Shown here: positions 13,114 through 24,700 of the stretch, one piece after another | Layout: the number at the start of each line of letters is the position of its first letter | How positions within the stretch are numbered: the first letter of the stretch is position 1 | Assembly: GCA_002794785.1 (NCBI GenBank) | Contig: NBBA01000001.1 | Coordinates: 3,906,001-3,970,000 of the forward strand | DNA length: 64,000 nucleotides | Direction of reading: 5' to 3' | DNA from: Coniferiporia sulphurascens | Taxonomy: Eukaryota > Basidiomycota > Agaricomycetes > Hymenochaetales > Hymenochaetaceae | The notes under the pieces: model-generated | The model's input: only the letters and a program-made list of their open reading frames with translations | Told to the model about the DNA's origin: nothing | Databases searched by the model: none | Program-made: the position numbers and the translations under genes

Positions 13114-14033
13114 TTAAAAGAAGAAGTTCCTGATACCTACGACTGCGGCGGAGCCGGCCGTGAACCAGCCGAGAACTGAGCGCCATTCACCTTGCTGGCC
13201 ACTGTAGAGCGCAGCAAGGTCGTAAATGATGCAACCACCCATGATAGGGTCCGCAAGGACGCTCTGAATAAAATTGTATTTCGTTGAGTTCTTGAAAACG
13301 TTTAGGTTATGAAAAGCTTACTGCAAGCGCAAAGAGCCCACCCGTCAGTACCTTTATAACAGTAGACGGGGGCGCACCATAGCGCTATTGATCGAGTCTC
13401 GTTAGTGTTCCTGGATTAGTTTGTTGGTTTAAGACATACCAAGGCAACGGCACCGTTGTCCACAAAGTCGAGCAGCCCGATGCCGGCGGTAGTCTTCGCG
13501 ACCCAATGAGTGAGCGCATTCGCAGGAGCGAGCGGTGGGAGACGCGAAACAGCGTACAGCTGCGCCACGGAGTTGACGGTGACGAGCGCCTGGGACACAC
13601 CGAACTGCTCGCGGTTCCAGAATATCATCCAGCCGGCTTTAAATCCAGTATCAGGATGAATGTACTATGAGTAATGTACGGTGGAAGCAACTCACCGATG
13701 GCGACGTTTCCGAGCGCATATATGGGGACATAGTCGAGCTGGGCTTGGTCAGGTGCAGAGTCTGTGAAGAGCTTGCGGAGCCACGCGAGCTGCAGGATCA
13801 TCTGCGGGGCGAAGAACGCGCCGATGAAGAGCGGGTTCGGTGAGAACGCATAATGGTTCTATCAATTGAGGAATAGGTCGTGAGTAACAAGATAACTCCG
13901 AGACAATGCTACGCACCTTGTCCGCGACCTGCTTCATGTTGGGGGAGGAGACCATGCCGTAGACCTGCGCAGCGAGGTTGACGGCAAAGGCGCCGGGCGC
14001 GACGATGCGGGCGGTCGAAAGGTCGTTTCCCAT
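13114..14033 (-). CDS. Multi-pass membrane protein of unknown function, fungal
   Basis: Five exons (14033-13917, 13858-13696, 13636-13440, 13384-13322, 13263-13114) sum to 690 nt and 229 residues. I do not recognise the family. Hydrophobic segments recur through the protein: an N-terminal GAFAVNLAAQVYGMV region; FIGAFFAPQMILQLAWL near residue 50; IYALGNVAIGWMIFW-type helix across an intron; ALVTVNSVAQLYAV; GIGLLDFVDNGAVALV; and VLTGGLFALA near the end. Five or six membrane spans are likely. The C-terminus is short and aromatic (RNFFF). It could be an uncharacterised organelle or plasma-membrane protein. The start is chosen at MGNDLST; an upstream in-frame Met exists at 14186 but would overlap the divergent release-factor promoter. 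Confidence 0.7.
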
Positions 14034-14273
14034 GTTTGAGTATTTGTAGTATGCGTCGAAGTTGGTGGTATAAAGGAGGGGAGGGTAAGACTGGTTCCAG
14101 CATTTTAATGCGGGAAAGCGGCTTCCTTGGTGCGATGGCTGGCATCCGCTATGACGGGATTTCCGGACGGAGATCGGCGTTGCCACATCTTTGCCTTTTC
14201 CAGAAAATATGTTATGATCGACGCTTCGCCTCTTTTTCTCTGCCCATTGCGCGTTGTCTCCGTGCCATGTTCA
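14034..14273. promoter_or_regulatory. Divergent spacer, membrane protein / mitochondrial release factor
   Basis: About 240 bp between the chosen start codons. The release-factor reading frame is open upstream to 14127, so its real start and the promoter extent are uncertain. Confidence 0.45.
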
Positions 14274-15892
14274 ATGCTGTCTAGCACACTGCGCCATCTC
14301 TCCAGGCGCTGTACTTTTGTCCATCGACCTTTCGTAGTCCCACGACAAAGGGAAAAATGTGTGAGATGGGTATCGAGCGCGCCGACGAACGCCGCGGTTC
14401 AGTCGTCCATCCGTGAGGCGTTCGCGGACATTCGCAATTCGCTTTCGCTCGTCAACCAGGGTGAGCGGCTTAAAGTCGCGGAGGAGCAGGCGAAGGAATT
14501 AGCAAAGGAACTAGAGGTGCGCCATGAATCCACCAAAAATTCTGCACAAACTGAAAAAGGGGTTCAGAACGAAGTCATCTGGACACAAGACTACAACGCT
14601 GCTTCCCGTAAACAGCAACAGCTCGTGCATTTGCAAAAGCAAACATCTTCACTGCAAGATATACGATCAAGCTTCGACTCGTTATCCGAGCTGGCCGCCC
14701 TCGCAGACGACTCCGGTGACACCGCGCTACAGACGGAGCTGCTGCCCGAACTCACTGCACTAAGGACGCGTGCGGGTGAGCTTACACGGGCACTCCTACT
14801 CAGTGCACCCGCAGATGCACATGGCGCGTACATCGAGGTCAAGGCGGGCTCAGGCGGCACGGAGGCGTGTGACTGGGCGGGGATATTAGCTCGGATGTAC
14901 ACGCGCTGGGCGCAGGCGCATGATTTTTCTGGTACGCCATTTCCTACACTCCGATTTACCAAGCGTTTATCGTGGCCGACAGTTGCGGTTGTTGACGAGA
15001 CGCTGGGTGAGGTCGCGGGCATTCGCCACCGCACATTACGCGTCGACGGCGCGTACGCATACGGTTACGCCCAGTTCGAGTCGGGCATCCACCGCCTCGT
15101 GCGTATGTCGCCCTTCGACGCAGCGGGCCAACGCCACACGTCCTTCGCATCTGTGCAAGTCTCGCCGTATTTCGGAGAAGATGAGGATGGCAGCGCAGTA
15201 AAGGAGGGCAAGGCCCTGATAGAAATCAACCCTGCCGACTTGAAAATACAGACGATGCGTAGCTCAGGTGCCGGCGGCCAACATGTGAACAAAACGGAGA
15301 GCGCGGTGCGGATCACGCACATCCCCAGCGGACTCGTCGTAGCTGTAAGCTCCACCTAAACTTATTTCAGGTTCCGGCTAAAATACGTTCTGACCTTTCA
15401 AACGATTCACCAGTGTCAACAAGAGCGCAGTCAGGCGCGCAACCGCACTGTTGCCATTTCGCTCCTCAAGTCACGTCTCTACGACATGGAGCAGCTCAAG
15501 AAGTAAGCGACTCCCCCTTTCTACATCCCGTCTCCTTCGACATCTGATATATGACTCTTCCTCTTCGCCACCGTCAGAACGCAAGCGAAGACGGCATCCT
15601 ACAACAACCTCCCAGAGATGTCATGGGGCTCTCAGATCCGCTCATACACACTCCAACCGTACCAACTTATCAAAGACGTACGCACCGGCCACGAAGTCGG
15701 CACGAGCGGCGTCCAAGCGGTCCTGGACGGTGATTTAGATGGGTAAGCCGAACAGATAGTCTTTTTTTGTGCTTGTTGATTTCAAGTTCGGCTGTGATCT
15801 GATTGAGTGTTTGTTCTTTCCTTTCGTCTTCCTATATCAGGTTTATGGAGGCTGGATTGAAGCACTTCAGGGCCGGTGCTGCCTCTTCGTGA
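14274..15892 (+). CDS. Mitochondrial class-I peptide chain release factor, RF2 type
   Basis: Exons 14274-14516, 14568-15344, 15414-15502, 15578-15742 and 15841-15892 total 1,326 nt, 441 residues. The intron at 14517-14567 (51 nt) is open in frame. The Arg/Ser-rich N-terminus ([15 protein letters not shown]) looks like a mitochondrial presequence. Next come a coiled-coil domain, then [17 protein letters not shown], then [20 protein letters not shown] and [20 protein letters not shown], and a C-terminal [10 protein letters not shown] segment. GGQ is the peptidyl-tRNA hydrolysis motif. SPF is the stop-codon tripeptide of RF2 (UGA/UAA), not the PxT of RF1. An alternative in-frame start is at 14127. 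Why an RF2-like factor is present is discussed in the findings. Confidence 0.88.
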
Positions 15893-16739
15893 CCCTATGC
15901 CATCCAACACGAACCCAACCCTGCAACGCCGCCTAGACACGAATGAATGACCGACAGGGGTTCGGCAGTGCACCATTAACTGCCTGCCGCAAAGGGGGCG
16001 TTGCCGGGAGTTCAACTCAGGAGTGAATCATAGGCGCCACTGAATGAGTATCCGACCGCTGTTACCGTTGCTGTTACTTGTTGCTGTACTATCCGCCTCC
16101 CCCTCATCTACCACATTCTGGTATCGTGCACGCTGGGGTAACCCTTTTTTGCATGGCGAATGGGAAGTGCCCAAGGAATGGTGAAAGGAGTGGCCGTGTC
16201 AACGGACTACCCTGCCGGGCGGAATCCAGCGTGCAACATGGGGAGACATCGTACGTATCATTGCAAGTATTGCTGTATTAATGTCCATATACATAGAGTT
16301 GAATGCAATGAAGACTCCTGCCCACTGTACTTCGAAAGAAAGTATCGGGGGCATTGTTATTTGCAATCGCTATTACCATTCCAATCGCTAACACGACGGA
16401 CGGACGCGGACACGGACACGAACGCGGAGGCACCGGAGGAAGCTACACGCATGTAAGAATGAAGTGAAGTTAATATGTATATACGTTCCGAGATTTTCAC
16501 AGCTGAGAAGTTAAGAGCGTTGCGGGGCGACTCCGACTCCGAATCGAGTCCTACCCCCCGAGTCGGCGGTGTACTCGTTCAGGCTCATGCTCAGACTCAG
16601 ACACAAGTACTCAAGCACCTTGCCTTCTGCATCCGTAAGTCCACCTCTCCGTCCCACCCCTTTACGAGGCATCACGACGCAACGGGGATGGGGGTGCCAG
16701 ATCCCAGCCTCAGTTGAGCGAGGATACAGCCGTGACATA

Positions 16740-16830
16740 GAAGTATCTGCTACTGTATTTGTATCTGTACCTGTACCCCTATCCCAATCCTCGTCCTTGT
16801 CCCTGTCCCTATCCCATCTGTACCCATCAC
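16740..16830. repeat. Degenerate hexanucleotide tract (TGTACC/TGTCCC-like)
   Basis: The run contains tatctgtacctgtaccccta and then cttgtccctgtccctatccc, a drifting six-base unit. It is one of several such tracts in the intergenic block. Confidence 0.7.
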
Positions 16831-17254
16831 CTCTGCACACTGCCAAACAGCGGCGGCAGGGGCATTGAGCCTAAGTGAGCCAGTCACCCGGCACCCGGCA
16901 CCCGGACACCAGGAGTGGCGGTGGGTGGCGGCGATGAATTTGCAAAAGTACAATGGAACTCGTCGAAATATCAAAGCAACTTGGCAACTCGGCAAGTAAG
17001 CAAATATGTACAATAGATAGATACGTACGTACGTACACGATGCACACTGGACGTTTCCTGAACCCGAGCCAAAAGTAGTTCTAGTGAGCCTGAGGCTCAG
17101 GCCGCCAGTCACTAGTGAGCCACAATCAAAGCGGGACGATGTACGTATGATACGCCGAAAGCAGCCACCGAGCTAACCAGATTTCGAGTCCAGTTCAGGT
17201 TCATCATCCCCGATCGAAGGAGGACTGTCACCGGGAGATCCGATTTCATTAACG

Positions 17255-17345
17255 TATTCAAATTCAGATCCAAGTCCAGATCCAGATCCAAACCTCGAAC
17301 TCGAAGGCCGTGTCCGAATCCGAATCCAAACTCCGAATCCAAACA
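17255..17345. repeat. Degenerate hexanucleotide tract (TCCAGA/TCCGAA-like)
   Basis: Contains ccaagtccagatccagatcc followed by gtccgaatccgaatccaaac. The unit length stays near six while the bases drift. Confidence 0.72.
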
Positions 17346-17479
17346 ACTACTGTAGTACTAATTCAATTCGATTCAAAATGTAACCCTCATTCCCATTTCC
17401 ATTTCATTAACTAGTATCACAATCACAATCACACAGTTTGTTAAATGCCATCACCATCCTCAAGATCGCACCCAGACTA

Positions 17480-17860
17480 CTACTCGCCTCAACCTCTTCC
17501 TCTTCCTCTTCTCAAGTTCTCACTCGCCGTTTTCAAATTTAACCGTAAACCGAAGCCCGAGCCCGAACCACAAAGAACCAACTTTGAAAGAACCAGAAAA
17601 TCACCGTGACAGTTCGCGCTTACGAGTCTCGGTCTCGAGTCTCGAGTCTTTGACGCTGGGGGAAGCGAAGGCGACGCCTGAGTTCGAATTTCGAAACCCA
17701 AAAAGAACCGCGGCCAAAAGAACCAGAACCAGAAAATCACAGTTCGCGCTCGCGCTCGCGTTTGTTTGTTTGAGAAGGGGGGGGGAATTAATCGGAAGAT
17801 CGACTCGGAACTCGACTCTCGACTCGTCATAAACTCATAAACTCATACTCGGATCATCAT
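17480..17860. repeat. Cluster of short imperfect repeats (CCTCTT, GAGCCC, CTCGAGT, CGCTCG, ACTCATAA units)
   Basis: Successive short tracts with different units lie side by side: cctcttcctcttcctcttct, then gtctcgagtctcgagtcttt, cgcgctcgcgctcgcg, and cataaactcataaactcata. No coding frame is supported. Confidence 0.6.
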
Positions 17861-18734
17861 AAGGCAGGACTCGAACGGGACTGGGTCCGAGTCCAAGTTC
17901 CACAGGGGCCCGGGTGGGGGGTGGGGGCGAAAGAGAAAGAGAGAGAAAGGGAAAGGGAAGCCCTTCCGAGTCCGAGTCGGAATATTAATTGCAGTAAGAA
18001 ACTCTAAACCGAAGCGACGGAGCGCCCGAGGTCTGAGTACTGTACCGAGTACCGACTCGGACGTACGAAAAAAAAAAAAAACCCCACCCAAAAAAAAACC
18101 TTGAATACAGAATACAAAAGGCCTTGCGTTTCAGCAATTCGCCGCGCCAGCGAAGGTGCACTTCGAGTATCCGGGTGTATCGTATACAGTCGAATCCATA
18201 ACGATAAAATCTAAATATTTTCTGCAGTATTTCAGTATCTTTCGGCAGTTAATGTGCAGCTCCATTCGTAAGTAAGTATATTCTACAAAGTTAAATCCCA
18301 TCAGACAGACGAAGCTTCATTTTCTACTTGAGTTTTTCAAAAAATCAGCATATTATATTCGACTGTAACTAGTAAAATACTCGCACGACGAGAACTCGAG
18401 CGCGCATACAAGGTTGCCAAAGTATTACGAAAAGATTTCCATCTCCGAGTCCGAACGGCTGACTCGGCATCAAGCTCACAACTCAACACTCCCAAGTGAG
18501 GAAATACTCGAACGAGCAGGAAGAACAATAGCGGAACCACGCGAACGGCGAAAGCCTATGTACGGTACATGTTGCATTTTATTGTATTGTATGGTCAGTG
18601 TAGTGTGCTGTGCGAATGAGGAGTGGGGGTGGTAAATACATGTATGTATACATAAGAACAAGTCCTTTCGAATATAACGAGACGTGATGAAGAAAATGGG
18701 GGGAACGGGAGACAGGGGGGAGGGGGAAATGCAG

Positions 18735-18795
18735 CTCAGTCAAAATTGTAGCTGTAATTGTAATTGTAGTCGTAATCGTGTCGTAACTGTGTGGC
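18735..18795. repeat. Degenerate hexanucleotide tract (TGTAAT/TCGTAA-like)
   Basis: Reads gtagctgtaattgtaattgt and continues tagtcgtaatcgtgtcgtaa, again a six-base periodicity with base drift. Confidence 0.65.
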
Positions 18796-19526
18796 TGAAT
18801 TATATGTATACATATAATGCATTCCATCCGCGCTCAAGTAAGCCCGGGTAGATCGGGGGTGAAGAGAAGAGAATACGGATGGAGAATGGGGAATGGCAAT
18901 GTCGTGAAGGTCAGCTGGAGGCTACTAGAGGCTAGCGCAGGGAAAAGGGGTCAAAGGGGGATAGAGGGAAAAGCCGTGAGTCGTAACGTAAGATTTTTTC
19001 AGCAATTTCAAGTGGCCGAAGTTAAGTCAGTTATTGGAAGAACGAAAATGCGTGTAATGAGCAGGGCAGAGTAAGAGTCGAGAACGATATCGATATATCT
19101 ATCGAGGTCCCGGTAAGTGATATGAGTTCGTTCATTTAAGTTCGAGGTCCGGGTCAATGCACGAGGAGGGGAGAAGGGAAGACTGCGATCGAGGATACCG
19201 AGCCGAGCCGGGCGACGAGAACAAAGTTTCCCATCGCGCCCGCATGGGTTCATAATAGGGCGAGTGCCACATCTCCCGACGGAGGAAGCGAGCGAACGAA
19301 CGATAAGACAGGATAGAATAGGTGGCTTGACGTGTCAGGCGGAGCGAGACAGACATTCCCCAAAAAGGTGATTGTAATGCACAAGCATCGATGGCGAGAG
19401 GGTTCTATCATTTCGATCGTGAGATGTCGCCTAGCAAGGATCGAGGAAGGGCTCGGGGCCACAAGCGCTCCTTCGTTTGTATACATATGGGATTGCCGCG
19501 TATGAATAGCGCGCCGTGCCTATCAT

Positions 19527-21089
19527 TCATACTGGCGATTGTGCGGCGTTAAGATCTGGCTTCATTAAATGGCCATCATCACCACCATTCGCCGCTTCCT
19601 CATTCTCTGGCGGTTCACAACGCGCAAAGTCGACCGGGCAGAGGTCATACAGCGCGCGCCGGCTTGATGACTCAGATTCAGTGACAAGGCCGCCCGCCCG
19701 GGAGATGTATAGCATCCTGCGGAGATTCCCAGGATGCTTCGGACGCGGGAACGTAGAGAATGGAATGGGGTCTCCCCGCTGGAAGGAAAGAATTAGAAAC
19801 ACCAAACATAGACGTCGGATATTTCGCTACTCACAGCTATTTCGCGGAAACACCGGATGCTGTACGTACAGTGCAATTTGACGCCCATACACGCGCAGGC
19901 AATGCGCAGGTTCGGCAACTGCGGATGCGCATCGCCGCCATTCCAAAAGTGCACGGTGACGGCCTTGAGGCTCTCGCTAGCCTTGACGAAGTTGACCATG
20001 AGGTAGAGTGGCGTCTCTGCGCTGAGTGCGAAAGCGAGGTGCTCCACTGTGCGCGGGAGCTGTTTGAGGAGGAGCGGCGAGATCGTCGTGCTCTCCAGTC
20101 TGATCTCCTTGAGACGCTCACACCTCTGCACAGCCGCGACCTGTTCGCGGGACATGCATGACGGAATAGATAGTGACTCCAAGGAAGGTCCATACTGCCG
20201 AAGAACAGCGCCCAAAAACTCTGCAGACGACTCGCGCTCAAACTCAAGGCTCCGCAAAGAAAAGGCCGAATTGGCCAGCAGCCACCTGACGAAATCGAGC
20301 CTCGGCGAGGTCTGGAAGTTCAAGCTGACTTCGGCTAGACTGCAAGAGAACGGGGCCACTAGTGCCTGGTCTGAATCCGAGGTCGGAACGCGCGGTGGGG
20401 TTCCTTTCAGGGCGACGGCAGTGAGCGAGGGCCATACAGTTGCAAGGAGTTGGAAGGCCAGATGACCTGAGTCATCGCCCGACCAGTTCGAAAGCTTGAG
20501 GGAACGAATGCGCGGGCCACGCCGCAGCAGGTCTAGGGTGCCGTAATCGAGAGACAAGGGGGTGGCATCCGCACGCACCGGAGTAACGCCGCTGCCGTAC
20601 AGGGCGACGTCGAGCTCGTAGAGGTTAGGACAGAGGTAGACGGCACGCGCAAAGTCACGGAGGTCTAACCGGTCGGGGTGGTTCCCGTCCAAGACGACAC
20701 GGAGGCGGACGACGGCGTTCCGGAAAGATCTAGCGCGCGTCGAATCGCAGTTGACAGCAGACAGGAAGGCGGCGAACGCCGAGCGCGAGCGGAGGAAGAC
20801 ATGACGGAAGAGGAGATCCTGCGCAGGCGCCGACCAGGCCTTGCAGACGAGGGAGCAGTTCGCGAGGAAGCAGAGGTCGGGCTGGAGGTGCTCGTCGTAG
20901 TAGACGGAGTCGAGGATGGCGAGAACGATCTCGGGCGGAACGCGTGAGGCTGAGGGGCTTATGGCGGTCGGTGGTGGATCGGCGCGGGCGGAAAGCTATG
21001 CATGAACGGGGTCAGTAGCAGACACAAAAGGCGGGATAGGGGGAACGTACCAAAGACGAAAGCGAGGACCAGAGGGAGGATAGCGACAT
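19527..21089 (-). CDS. F-box/leucine-rich-repeat-like protein
   Basis: Three exons (21089-21051, 20995-19835, 19778-19527) give 483 residues with introns of 55 and 56 nt. Residues ~27-70 form an F-box-like motif (VPPEIVLAILDSVYYDE, then CSLVCKAWSAPAQDLLFRHV). The rest has irregular leucine-rich repeats (PNLYELDVALYG, PRIRSLKLSNW, SLRSLEFERE, PSLESLSIPS, ERLKEIRLEST). The layout fits an SCF ubiquitin-ligase substrate adaptor, a group much expanded in agaricomycetes; the target is unknown. The last exon is Ser/Glu/Asp-rich and probably disordered. The start exon is a 13-codon Ser/Leu-rich piece, so the exact N-terminus is moderately certain. Confidence 0.82.
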
Positions 21090-21775
21090 GATGCGCAGGG
21101 ATGGGAAGAGGGGGAAGAGAGGGGAGTAGAGGCATGTTCTTATACGGTGACTCGCCGCTGAACTGGCCGCCAGTGCATCCGAATGCGATCGTAGTAACGA
21201 AATAAGCAGCTCCCGATCGACCGCGCGATCTAAGCCCAACTTGGCCGATGGCGTCCCGCAAGCCAAGCGCGGAAGTGCGGCTCTGCACCAGTGGCAGTGG
21301 CATCCCTAGCCAGCTCAAACGTCATCCAATGTCACACACAGTCACCCCGACTCAATTATTGTTCTCGGCTACCACCCGGCGTGGGAATACAAAGCTTAAA
21401 AGGTTAACATAAATTTAGCCTTTCTGTTTTCCCACTACAGAAACTGCCTGTATGCACTAGTCTCAGTGCTGGTGCCAGTGCCAGTGTCATTGCCAGTCCA
21501 GTCTCACCGCTTTCCTGTGCACATTATTATGCGACGCCTTCGTGGAGTCCGCGCGCACCGGCTCTAACCCACGTTTATGCATCCGGCCAACCGAAATCTC
21601 CGTGAAACAGGCATGCTGCCTACTCTCTTTATACATTTTCCTTCTTCACATACCCTCCGGCAAATTTTCATCCAATCATGCATTGCGTTTCATCCATCTC
21701 GCTAATCAATTTTCGTCATCTACCCTCATCTCAATACGCGTCGCTATATTAATTCCAATCACTTCTCTTGAGATC
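21090..21775. other. Intergenic region between F-box gene 5' end and Kap114 3' end
   Basis: 686 bp. It carries another short hexamer tract (gtgctggtgccagtgccagt and following, ~21468-21510) and pyrimidine-rich sequence. It presumably includes the F-box promoter. No gene recognised. Confidence 0.55.
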
Positions 21776-24700
21776 TCACGTCGTGTTCAATGCACGCTGG
21801 ATCACTAGCATCTCCTCCGCATTCGTCTGCCCGACAACCTCGGGGAACCCGTTCGTATTCCGCCCCGCACACTCCTTTAGGAACGAGATCAGGTGCGCCT
21901 GCGTGCGACCAAGAGATTATCAGCACAAAAGACTCGTGCGATGGAGCCAAGAAATACAGCCGAAAATGGAAATGCAACATTGCTTATTGTTCCGAAGCGG
22001 CGGCGGCCTTGCATCAATAGAAAGAGAACCGTTGACTCACAGTCATGTCCATTTGTGAAATCGGGTCGTGTTGCAGGTCTTCGTCATCATTGTCATCCGG
22101 AACATCGTCATCGTCAAATGCAGCCCCGCGCGGACCGAGCATATCTGCCAGTGCACTGCATTAGGACGGATCTTAAAAGTGCCAAACATGACAACACTTG
22201 CCTGATAGGAACGCAATCTCATCCTTGTTGAGCGGGTTCGTCCCATCCTCGTCCTGCCATTCTTCGTCCTATGAAACTAGTCACTAACTCTCTCATCAGC
22301 AACACAGACCAGACACAACGTACCCCATCATCAGAATCAGCGTCGGCATTGCCAGCTGGCGCAGAAATCGTTCCCATCGTTGCTGATTCGCCGTTTGACC
22401 GCAACTCGTTGACTATGAGTTTCAACGCCTTCACAGGGAAAGGAATTTGCGTGAACTTGTGGGGCGCTAAAAAAAGGGCCAAAACAGTTGAGTCAAGCGA
22501 GTCTGGTGGATGGCATTTCAGGGAGAAGAAAGCGCACTCTTCTTAGCCCTGGAACGCGTAACGATGACTGCACATCACGAAATCGAGTCGAATCACAGAC
22601 TATTCAGCTTGTAGGGAGGAAGCTCACCATCTCTAGTCTCCGGCGTGACGACAATGTCGCCCTTGACCATGAGGCTTTTTAAGCTTGGGCGCTCGGAAGC
22701 GAAAAGCTGGCAAAGGCCGAGCGTACTGCAAACAATGTGAATGAGCATATTGGTTCACCAGCAGGAAAAGGGTCCATACCTGATACGACTCGGCCAGAAG
22801 CCCTGGAATACTTCGGCATTTTCGCACCAAGTCTGGATAAGGATGTCCAGTCCAGATCGGCCATTCACGTCAATTCCCTCGAGTAGCGAAAGCACAGTGT
22901 CGCGCTCGCCTTGGACGAGGAAGGCGAATGGAACAACGAGGCTTTGTACAAAGGTTGCCGTCTTGGCTGTAAGCATTCTCCGTACCATCGCCTGTAGGAG
23001 CTCTGGAAGGACAGCGACAACGGCCGTACTCGCGCGGCGCAGGAGATGGATAATCAAATCTCCAATAACCAGTCCGCCAGACTCGTCCTCGTTATCGAGG
23101 AGTTTTGCAATGACCGTGAGCACCTTGTCTACGCCACTCTGTCCGGAAACATCTCGCCAGCTCAGTAATTGATTAATGTCTTTGCGAACAATCCAAGTCA
23201 AGCAGACAACACCATTCTGCTTATACTTCAGCGATCATTCTCCAAAAGCCAACGAGAAATTCTTGCACCCACCTGCAGCACATCCCTGTCCTCAGCTAAA
23301 CGGAGGCACTCAAACAAGCACGGGGCGAGCGTTGCAAAGAAGCCCTCGCCCAATCCCTCACCTGGCGAGCCATTCACAAGACTCGTCACTAATTCAATTG
23401 CAGAACTCGTGACCCACGATTCGCCCGGCGATGCTGCCGCGATGGCGTTGCAGAGTGTAGGTAATGATGCTTTTACGACGGCCTGGTAAACACCGGGACG
23501 AGAGGAGCTAGCGAGGGAGGTAAGGACGTCGGTAAGGATCGAGATAAGGATCGGGTCTGTAAGCAGGTATGGTCAATCAGGCTCCAGACGCTAACAACGA
23601 AAAGAAGCTGTTGTTACCTTTGTTGTTATTCACCCAGACCTGAAGCATAGCTGTCACAAGCTGCTCTGCCAGCTCAGGTGTGATCCAAGTCCCTTTACTA
23701 ATGTCTACGACAGACGAAAGCGTCTCAAGTACAAGGGACAACGTATCCTCGGTTGTCACCAATAAGAATGGACCCAAATCCTTTGCAACCCGGAAAGCGA
23801 GCGGAAGAACCACAGAGTCGTCCATTCCTGATGCGAAGCTAAAAACAATTTGAATCAGTCTTGCCTCATGGAATGGCGACATCGGAATCAGTTACTTTTG
23901 AATCGCTTTTACAGCGGAGACTTTGATGGGAATGCCCGCACTGTCGGCCTCCAAGACATCGATAGCCGCCAACATATAGTGTCCTGCCAACTGAGAAGGG
24001 AGAAGTTTCGAATATTGACTTGCGAAAACGAAGCTTCGCCCTTGTAAGAAAGGGTACTCTACGAGATTAGGGAAATGAATACAATAAAAACTGGATGCCG
24101 ATATTAATACGCACCTGAGAGAGCGAGTAGTTGAGGTATAACATCGGACAGCAGAGATTCGATGTCAATGGGCTTGGGTCGTCCAGACTCTTGTTCATCA
24201 TCACAGAAATCAGAAATGCCCTCCGAAACAGAACCCAAAGCAACTAAGACAGCTTCCAGGGGACGCCACCTGTTCTATGCATTTAGCTACAAGCTATGTT
24301 CCCGACACAAACAGCTTGAAACATACCAATCTGCATTGCCGGACTCCCGGGCATGTTGTGATTCGGTGACTATTCGGGATACGGCTTGCGACAGAGCAGT
24401 AACCGTCACCGCAGCCTCGCGCTCTACCAAATTCTGATGATTTTTCATTAGAAATCCTTGATCTTAGCAGATAGAATATGCTCACGCTCAGGAGGTCTAG
24501 GCCCGCGACACGTAAGGAATACGATTGCGTTTCGTCATCTTCGTGTGCGACGAAGGCATTGGCGTCATTTCCCCAGCTCTCCTCCTGCGCGAACGAAAAC
24601 TGGTCATGAAATATCCTCACATTTGTTCATAAATGAGCTCACGTCATCTTCGGTCATCTGCATCCAACCGCACAGAGTAATGATAAGTGATTCCACATTA

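Larger units (their letters stand above)
15893..19526. other. 3.6-kb gene-free convergent intergenic region, low complexity
   Basis: Lies between the stop codons of the release factor and the F-box gene. ORFs here are low-complexity (Asp/Arg/Asp runs and the like) and are rejected as genes. The region holds many short, degenerate six-base repeat tracts and poly-A/C runs (18068-18106). No transposon ends, terminal repeats or tRNA were recognised. Confidence 0.7.

Noticed and set aside
16511..16846. 111-codon minus-strand ORF with Asp/Arg/Thr runs
   Set aside because: The protein is a by-product of a degenerate hexamer tract; no domain, no splice partner.
20678..20947. Glu/Arg-rich plus-strand ORF
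   Set aside because: Antisense shadow of the F-box domain coding sequence.
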